Positions 7,663-11,503 of a DNA stretch of 11,503 bases are shown here, piece by piece. Source of the DNA: Spirochaetaceae bacterium (GTDB taxonomy: Bacteria; Spirochaetota; Spirochaetia; B11-G9); assembly GCA_030643345.1 (NCBI GenBank), contig DAOWMA010000025.1:1-11503 (forward strand). Reading direction: 5' to 3'. Positions within the stretch are counted from its first letter, which is position 1. Each line of letters opens with the position of its first letter. The notes beneath the pieces were generated by a model, which was not told the DNA's origin, did not search any database, and was given only the letters and a program-made list of their open reading frames with translations. The position numbers and the translations under genes are program-made.

Positions 7663-7692
7663 ATATTATTCCTAACTATTACAAAATGTCTA
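7663..7692 (-). promoter_or_regulatory. Candidate promoter for the activase gene
   Basis: On the minus strand TAGACA (7692-7687, one mismatch to TTGACA) and TAATAT (7668-7663) are 18 bp apart. Transcription would begin near 7656, leaving a leader of about 55 nt that contains the whole inverted repeat at 7616-7640. Consensus match only, in AT-rich DNA. Confidence 0.3.
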
Positions 7693-7736
7693 TTACCAGG
7701 AATAAAAAACTATAAACTTTTTCAAATTTCACAGGC

Positions 7737-8654
7737 TTAACCGGTTCTTTCAGCCAGTTCTTCCCACCTGGCAAGTTTTATTTCAATACTTTCTGTGACA
7801 ATTTTATATTTTTTATGGTTTCTCTCAATTTCTTCCGGTTTAATACCTGGAATGCTGAAAGAGGCTTCAAGTTCTGTTTTTTCTTCTTCCAGCTTGTCTA
7901 TTTCTGCTTCTAAATTTGAAAATTCCTTATTTTCTTTGTATGTCAGTTTTCGTTTTGTTTCGGCCGTAGGGAACAGACATGTATTGGGCTGCATAGGCGA
8001 GCAGGAAGCTTGCTTCCGACCAGTCTGTTCCTTACGAGTGGCAGCTTTGACCTTTTTCTCAGAGTATTTTCCTGTCTGACCGTTATGTGAGTCTGTCTTC
8101 TGATTTATTTGAATAAATTCGTGATATTCACTGTAATTACCCATGAAACCCTTAATTCCACCCTTCCCGTTAAAAATAAATAGAAAATCTGTTGTTAGAT
8201 CAAGAAAAGCCCTGTCATGTGAAACTACAATAATTGTTCCTTTAAATGAAATAATATAGTCTTCAAGTCGTCTCATAGTATCAAGATCAAGATCATTTGT
8301 CGGTTCATCCAGGATCAGGAAATTGGGATTTGTAATAAGTGTTTTTATTAAAAAGAGTCTTCGTTTTTCTCCACCGGAAAGTTTTGTGAGAATAGTTCTG
8401 TGTGTTCCGGATGGGAAATTAAACATCTCCAGGAATTTCGCAGCAGATGCAATTTTCCCATCTCCAAGGGTAATTTGTTCTGCTGTTTCCTGTATATATT
8501 CTAAAACTGTGAAATTTTTAGAAGCAGCTTTACTTAAATGATCACTCAACTGATCATAATAACCAAATTCAGTATTTAATCCTTTTCCAATTTTCCCATT
8601 ATCAGGAGAAATTTGTCCGGAGATAATATTGAGAAAAGTTGTTTTTCCAGATCC
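7737..8654 (-). CDS. uup: ABC-F ATPase Uup, C-terminal part (out of frame)
   Basis: This frame holds the second half of Uup from the Walker A loop onward. From 8654 it reads GSGKTTFLNIISGQISPDNG; the first usual alternative start is a TTG at 8549, which would miss the Walker A. Using reconstructed numbering, the second ABC domain has LSGGE at 461-465, Walker B FLILDE at 481-486, the ABC-F linker-proximal EPTNDLD, and the switch histidine in VSHDRAFLD. A linker follows, then a C-terminal coiled coil (KRKLTYKENKEFSNLEAEIDK, ending IKLARWEELAERTG), the hallmark of the Uup subfamily. The linker carries 24 extra residues (576-599) encoded by a palindromic repeat; without it the text reads KVKAAT-AETKRKLTY. 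There is no separate ribosome-binding site, so this is the severed half of the gene starting at 9760. Confidence 0.87.
   Translation of the reverse strand, partial: GSGKTTFLNIISGQISPDNGKIGKGLNTEFGYYDQLSDHLSKAASKNFTVLEYIQETAEQITLGDGKIASAAKFLEMFNFPSGTHRTILTKLSGGEKRRLFLIKTLITNPNFLILDEPTNDLDLDTMRRLEDYIISFKGTIIVVSHDRAFLDLTTDFLFIFNGKGGIKGFMGNYSEYHEFIQINQKTDSHNGQTGKYSEKKVKAATRKEQTGRKQASCSPMQPNTCLFPTAETKRKLTYKENKEFSNLEAEIDKLEEEKTELEASFSIPGIKPEEIERNHKKYKIVTESIEIKLARWEELAERTG
7965..8036 (+). repeat. 72-bp palindromic element, copy 1, inserted in frame in uup
   Basis: The left arm CGTAGGGAACAGAC (7965-7978) pairs with the right arm GTCTGTTCCTTACG (8023-8036), 13 of 14 positions, with the exception being a G-T. 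The core 7991-8017 is identical in 27 consecutive bases to copy 2 and includes the hairpin GGAAGC-TT-GCTTCC. Relative to the gene it is antisense and contributes 24 codons (RKEQTGRKQASC... to ...CLFPT). Removing it joins KVKAAT to AETKRKLTY in frame. Confidence 0.88.
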
Positions 8655-9760
8655 ATTGGGCCGATTATTCCTATTCTCTCACCCTTTTTAAACTTATAGG
8701 TAAATGGTGATATGACAGTTTTATTATTATAGGATTTTTCAATATTTTTTAATTCCAGAATTTTTTTACCCAATCGTCTGTTTGATGATGAAAACTCTGT
8801 ACTTTCATGTTCTATCTGACTCTTTTTATCCATGAGATCTTCTATTCTCATCTTTCTTTTTTTATCTTTACTTGCTCTGGCCTTTGGACCCCTGCTCAAC
8901 CATTCCAGCTCTCTTCGAAGAATAGATTTTATTTTTGCCTGTTCATTCTGTTCTGTTGAGAGTCTTATATTTCTACGTTCAAGAAATGTTGAATAATTAC
9001 CAGGGTATTTATAAATACGGCCTTTATCCAGTTCCATAATACCAGTACATACAGAATCAAGAAAATACCTGTCGTGGGTAACCATAATGAAACTGAAATT
9101 AGCTGCATGCAGGTACTTTTCCAGCCATTCAATTATTTCAATATCCAGATGGTTTGTTGGTTCGTCCAGAATGAGAAGGGTTGGCTTCGATGCAAGAGCT
9201 CTTGCAAGAGCTGCTTTTTTTTTCATACCTCCCGAAAGGTTATCCATAATCTGATCCGGATTGTCCAGTTTAAGCTCACTTAAAAAAGATAGATAGTTAT
9301 TTTCAATCTCCCATCCGTTTTCTTTATCCATCTGTTCGGTTAGTTTTTGTAGGATCAGGCTGGTTGGAAGCAAGCTTCCTGCTCGCCTATGCAACCTTAG
9401 GTCGCGACCTGACCCTACAGTGGATTCCGTATGATTATAATTTTTGATACATTTATGATATTCAGCAATTAATTTTATTACAGGACTATCTCCTTTATAT
9501 AAAAAATCTCTAACAGTAATTCCCACCGGAATTAAAGGAGTTTGTTCCAGCATACTGATTCTTAAATTATTGTTTTTTGATATATTCCCATCATCTTCTT
9601 CCAGAAGACCTGCAATAATATGTAATAGAGTAGATTTTCCAGCTCCATTTGGTCCTATAAAACCTATCTTCTCTCCCTCATCAATTCCCATTGTTACATT
9701 TTGAAATAGAGGATTGTCGTTGACGGTTTTAGATAAATTTTCAATTGATATAAGGTTCAT
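8576..9760 (-). CDS. uup: ABC-F ATPase Uup, N-terminal part (frameshifted)
   Basis: The start is ATG 9760 (MNLISIENLSKTVNDNPLF). The ribosome-binding site is poor, with only GAG about 8 nt upstream, but the N-terminus aligns with the expected first strand. ABC domain 1 has Walker A GPNGAGKST (36-44), signature LSGGM (175-179), Walker B LLILDEPTNHLD (195-206) and the switch THDRYFLD (from 228). The inter-domain arm with EWLSRGPKARASKDKKRK is characteristic of Uup, followed by the start of domain 2 (ELKNIEKSYNNKTV ... GERIGIIGP). True sequence ends at Pro368; the remaining 26 residues are out of frame. ABC-F proteins are soluble tandem ATPases that act on ribosomes; E. coli Uup also affects precise excision of transposons. 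Residues 115-138 are an insertion encoded by a palindromic repeat. Reconstructed length is 674 residues, or 626 without the two repeats, close to normal for Uup. It is divergent from the glycosyltransferase gene. Confidence 0.9.
   Translation of the reverse strand: MNLISIENLSKTVNDNPLFQNVTMGIDEGEKIGFIGPNGAGKSTLLHIIAGLLEEDDGNISKNNNLRISMLEQTPLIPVGITVRDFLYKGDSPVIKLIAEYHKCIKNYNHTESTVGSGRDLRLHRRAGSLLPTSLILQKLTEQMDKENGWEIENNYLSFLSELKLDNPDQIMDNLSGGMKKKAALARALASKPTLLILDEPTNHLDIEIIEWLEKYLHAANFSFIMVTHDRYFLDSVCTGIMELDKGRIYKYPGNYSTFLERRNIRLSTEQNEQAKIKSILRRELEWLSRGPKARASKDKKRKMRIEDLMDKKSQIEHESTEFSSSNRRLGKKILELKNIEKSYNNKTVISPFTYKFKKGERIGIIGPMDLEKQLFSILSPDKFLLIMGKLEKD
8654..8658 (-). other. Frameshift (one base missing) in the second Walker A motif of uup
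   Basis: The minus strand reads GGC CCA ATG GAT CTG (GPMDL). Adding one A gives GGC CCA AAT GGA TCT GGA AAA ACA, that is GPNGSGKT, and the frame then runs uninterrupted to 7737. The change is a run of three A reduced to two. As given, the protein would lack all of the second ATPase domain. Confidence 0.9.
9348..9419 (-). repeat. 72-bp palindromic element, copy 2, inserted in frame in uup
   Basis: In the orientation matching copy 1 (minus strand) the left arm TGTAGGGTCAGG (9419-9408) pairs with the right arm CCTGATCCTACA (9359-9348), 11 of 12 positions, the exception again a G-T. The 27-bp identical core is 9366-9392. A 12-bp perfect palindrome AGGTCGCGACCT occupies 9399-9410, where copy 1 is different. 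It is in sense orientation with uup and adds 24 codons (VGSGRDLRLHRR... to ...TSLILQ, residues 115-138). Removing it joins NHTEST to KLTEQMDKENGW in frame. Confidence 0.88.
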
Positions 9761-9802
9761 AGGGGCACTCTATCAATAATTGGTAAAAAAGTCAGAAATA
9801 AA

Positions 9803-9831
9803 TTGTTTTATTGTGAAAAGTGGAATATAAT
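9803..9831 (+). promoter_or_regulatory. Candidate sigma-70-type promoter for the glycosyltransferase gene
   Basis: TTGTTT (9803-9808) and a perfect TATAAT (9826-9831) are separated by 17 bp, predicting a start near 9838 and a leader of about 70 nt. A second, weaker pair, TTGTGT (9849-9854) and TAATAT (9873-9878), lies downstream. The 148-bp gap also has to hold the divergent uup promoter, for which I see no convincing match. Confidence 0.5.
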
Positions 9832-9908
9832 CCTCACTTAATTGTAATTTGTGTTTTTATTTAGCCGAAATTTAATATAGACACATAATGCCCTTGTGAG
9901 GTACTGGT

Positions 9909-11306
9909 ATGGAAACTTCGTTTAGAATAGCTTTTATAAGCGGAAAACTGGGAGATGTTGATGGTGTTTCCCTTGAAGTAGATAAATGGATTGAAGTTCT
10001 ATGTAGAGAAGGTCATGAAGTTTTTACAATTGCCGGTTACTATGCAAATCCGGTACAGGGTATAATTTCTGAAAATCAGTATATTATTGAATCTCTCCGC
10101 TTCGATTCTACACTTCAGAAACACTATGAAAAAATGATGTTTCCCTATATTACAAAAAAGCCAACTCACATGACATCATCTACCAGAGATAAAATCCTGG
10201 AGGAAATGATGGTAGAGGGGGAAGAGCTGGGAGAAGATATTTACCGTTATATACAGGACAATAAAATAGATTTAATTATAGCTGAGAATACCAATGCCAT
10301 GCCTATGACCCTTCTGGGAGGAATAGCAGTCTATAATCTTTTAACAGAATATAAGGTTGCAACAATTTTTCACCATCATGATTTCTGGTGGGAAAGAAGC
10401 AGGTTCAGCCAAAGCAGGATAGAGGGGCTCTTAAATAATATAATGCCCCCTTCTGATATTGGTTCAGAGCATGTTGTTATTTCCTCCTATTCTGCACATA
10501 TTTTAAGTTCCATAAAACGTGTTATGCCTACTGTCATTCCTAATTGTGAAAACTTTGAAAATGCTGCAGTTATGGATGATTATAACAGTCATTTCCGTGA
10601 AGATTTTGGTTTCAGTGAAGATGATATTCTTTTTGTTCAACCAACAAGAATTATCCCCAGAAAAAGAATTGAGGATTCTGTGCGCCTTGTAGGAATGTAT
10701 GGCCGAAGGTATCCTGAGATAAAAAAACGGATAAAGTTTATAGTTTCTCTCTATCAGGGAGATGAGCCTGATGATTACTATATTGAAGGTATTCGGGACC
10801 TTGCCGTTAGTGAAAATGTTGATTTGCATTTAATTTCCGATAGAGTTTCGTCAGTTAGAATGCTAAATGGTGATGGAGAGCGCCTGTATACCGGCAGAGA
10901 TGTTCTTGTTAATGCAGACATTGCAACATACCTTCCTAAGTGGGAGGGGTTCGGGAATGCTTTTCTTGAAGCTGTTTCCTGCCGGGTTCCTGTGGTAGTG
11001 TCTACATATCTGGTCTACAAGACCGATATCAAGGGTGCCGGTTTTGATAATATTGAAATACGGGATGATTATGATGATAACGGTTTGCTGGAGATTCCCG
11101 AATCAGTTCTTGATGAGATCCATCTCATCTTAACCAATCCTGAGAAAAAAAGTCTGATGACCGATACTAACTTTGAAATAGGTATGAGAGAATTCGGATT
11201 TGATATGCTTACCGTAAAACTGAATGGTCTATTGGATTCCTATACAGATGAAATCCGTGCATCCCGGCGCCGATTGCAGAAATCTAAAAAGACTTATGCT
11301 GTGTAG
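9909..11306 (+). CDS. GT4-type retaining glycosyltransferase (GT-B fold)
   Basis: A 465-residue cytosolic enzyme starting at ATG 9909, with GAGG at 9898-9901 and 7 nt spacing. It has no signal peptide or membrane segment. The N-terminal GT-B half carries GKLGDVDGVSLEVDKW (12-27), the acceptor-side loop of GT4 enzymes, then AENTNAMPMTLLGGIA and the striking motif HHHDFWWERSRF (155-166). The C-terminal half has QPTRIIPRKRIED (244-256), the donor-binding basic loop, and the E-x7-E motif EGFGNAFLE (Glu346, Glu354) followed by AVSCRVPVVVSTY, which bind the nucleotide sugar. This combination resembles GT4 enzymes of the mannosylglucosylglycerate synthase type, which make compatible solutes, but I rank that as a hypothesis only. 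The donor and acceptor cannot be read from sequence. No partner gene for phosphatase or substrate synthesis is in the window. It appears intact. Confidence 0.88.
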   Translation: METSFRIAFISGKLGDVDGVSLEVDKWIEVLCREGHEVFTIAGYYANPVQGIISENQYIIESLRFDSTLQKHYEKMMFPYITKKPTHMTSSTRDKILEEMMVEGEELGEDIYRYIQDNKIDLIIAENTNAMPMTLLGGIAVYNLLTEYKVATIFHHHDFWWERSRFSQSRIEGLLNNIMPPSDIGSEHVVISSYSAHILSSIKRVMPTVIPNCENFENAAVMDDYNSHFREDFGFSEDDILFVQPTRIIPRKRIEDSVRLVGMYGRRYPEIKKRIKFIVSLYQGDEPDDYYIEGIRDLAVSENVDLHLISDRVSSVRMLNGDGERLYTGRDVLVNADIATYLPKWEGFGNAFLEAVSCRVPVVVSTYLVYKTDIKGAGFDNIEIRDDYDDNGLLEIPESVLDEIHLILTNPEKKSLMTDTNFEIGMREFGFDMLTVKLNGLLDSYTDEIRASRRRLQKSKKTYAV

Positions 11307-11362
11307 AAACGTACTGAATAATTATCTGATGGGAAAACCTGAAATAATCCTGGACGAATCAT
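11294..11362 (-). pseudogene. Possible truncated DUF2442-like ORF (22 codons)
   Basis: ATG at 11362-11360 is preceded by a perfect AGGAGG (11373-11368) with 5 nt spacing. It encodes MIRPGLFQVFPSDNYSVRFYTA before TAA at 11296-11294, inside the last codons of the convergent glycosyltransferase gene. The pattern 'V.P..NY.v.f' resembles the first strands of DUF2442 proteins, which would normally continue for another 50-60 residues. The strong ribosome-binding site suggests a once-functional start. The family assignment rests on a very short match. Confidence 0.3.
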
Positions 11363-11393
11363 CTACACCTCCTACTCTAATGGTTTAATTTTT

Positions 11394-11501
11394 TTAAAGA
11401 TTTTTGTATCCCATAAGTTCTTCTTTGTGGATTCCATACCAGGCACAAACCTCTCCTTCTCTATTTAAATATATGATTATCTTCAATAAAATACAATCGA
11501 C
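11394..11501 (-). pseudogene. C-terminal end of a minus-strand ORF, possibly DUF4160-like
   Basis: An open frame entering from the right edge gives 35 residues including AWYGIHKEELMGYKNL, with stop at 11396-11394. The W-x3-H-x2-E-L pattern recalls the C-terminal helix of DUF4160 proteins. Dropping one A in the A5 run at 11405-11401 would continue it as IFKKIKPLE and a TAG at 11374-11372, overlapping the AGGAGG of the small ORF downstream, as expected of the common DUF4160-DUF2442 gene order. Degenerate or partial, with a weak assignment. Confidence 0.27.
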
Positions 11502-11503
11502 AG

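Noticed and set aside
7965..9419. The paired repeats as a CRISPR array or as transposon ends
   Set aside because: There are only two copies, 1.3 kb apart, in opposite orientation, each a complete palindromic unit, with intact uup coding sequence between them and no transposase or cas gene.

Overview
The window is AT-rich bacterial DNA whose gene content fits a free-living, probably anaerobic spirochaete. The evidence for that is a truncated beta-barrel-type exported protein divergent from a FecR/TPR protein, a TRL-like lipoprotein, a very long acyl-CoA dehydratase activase of about 1,440 residues, and a GT4 glycosyltransferase with a HHHDFWWER motif. The taxonomic placement is inference from gene types, not from a marker gene.

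Layout. 1-662 (minus) is the N-terminal part of an exported, probably outer-membrane, protein that runs off the left edge. 810-1679 (plus) is a periplasmic FecR-like/TPR protein. 1817-2101 and 2150-2689 (plus) are two small lipoproteins separated by an intrinsic terminator. 2787-3239 (plus) is an Lrp/AsnC regulator with a TTG start. It converges on a long minus-strand block. That block holds the activase (3276-7600), then uup (7737-9760), an ABC-F ATPase. Divergent from uup is a GT4 glycosyltransferase (9909-11306). The right edge holds minus-strand scraps that may be remains of a DUF4160/DUF2442 gene pair.

Both large minus-strand genes are broken by a single missing base. In the activase the break falls just before a conserved YTSGKEC motif (about 4454). 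In uup it falls inside the Walker A motif of the second ATPase domain (about 8656). Shifting the frame once restores family-like sequence in each case, giving reconstructed lengths of 1,441 and 674 residues. Either these are sequencing or assembly errors or both genes are recent pseudogenes; the sequence alone cannot decide.

The most unusual feature is a pair of 72-bp palindromic elements inside uup (7965-8036 and 9348-9419), in opposite orientations. They share an identical 27-bp core and have terminal inverted repeats whose sequence differs between copies while pairing is kept. Each adds exactly 24 codons without disturbing the frame, one in an NBD1 loop and one in the linker before the C-terminal coiled coil. 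Removing them leaves a smooth Uup protein of about 626 residues. The behaviour recalls the Rickettsia palindromic elements that insert in frame into genes, but the sequence is different and I do not recognise the family.

Functionally the window is a mosaic: an envelope protein and lipoprotein cluster, an orphan radical-enzyme-type activase with no dehydratase subunits beside it, a translation or genome-stability ATPase, and an enzyme for a sugar conjugate or compatible solute.
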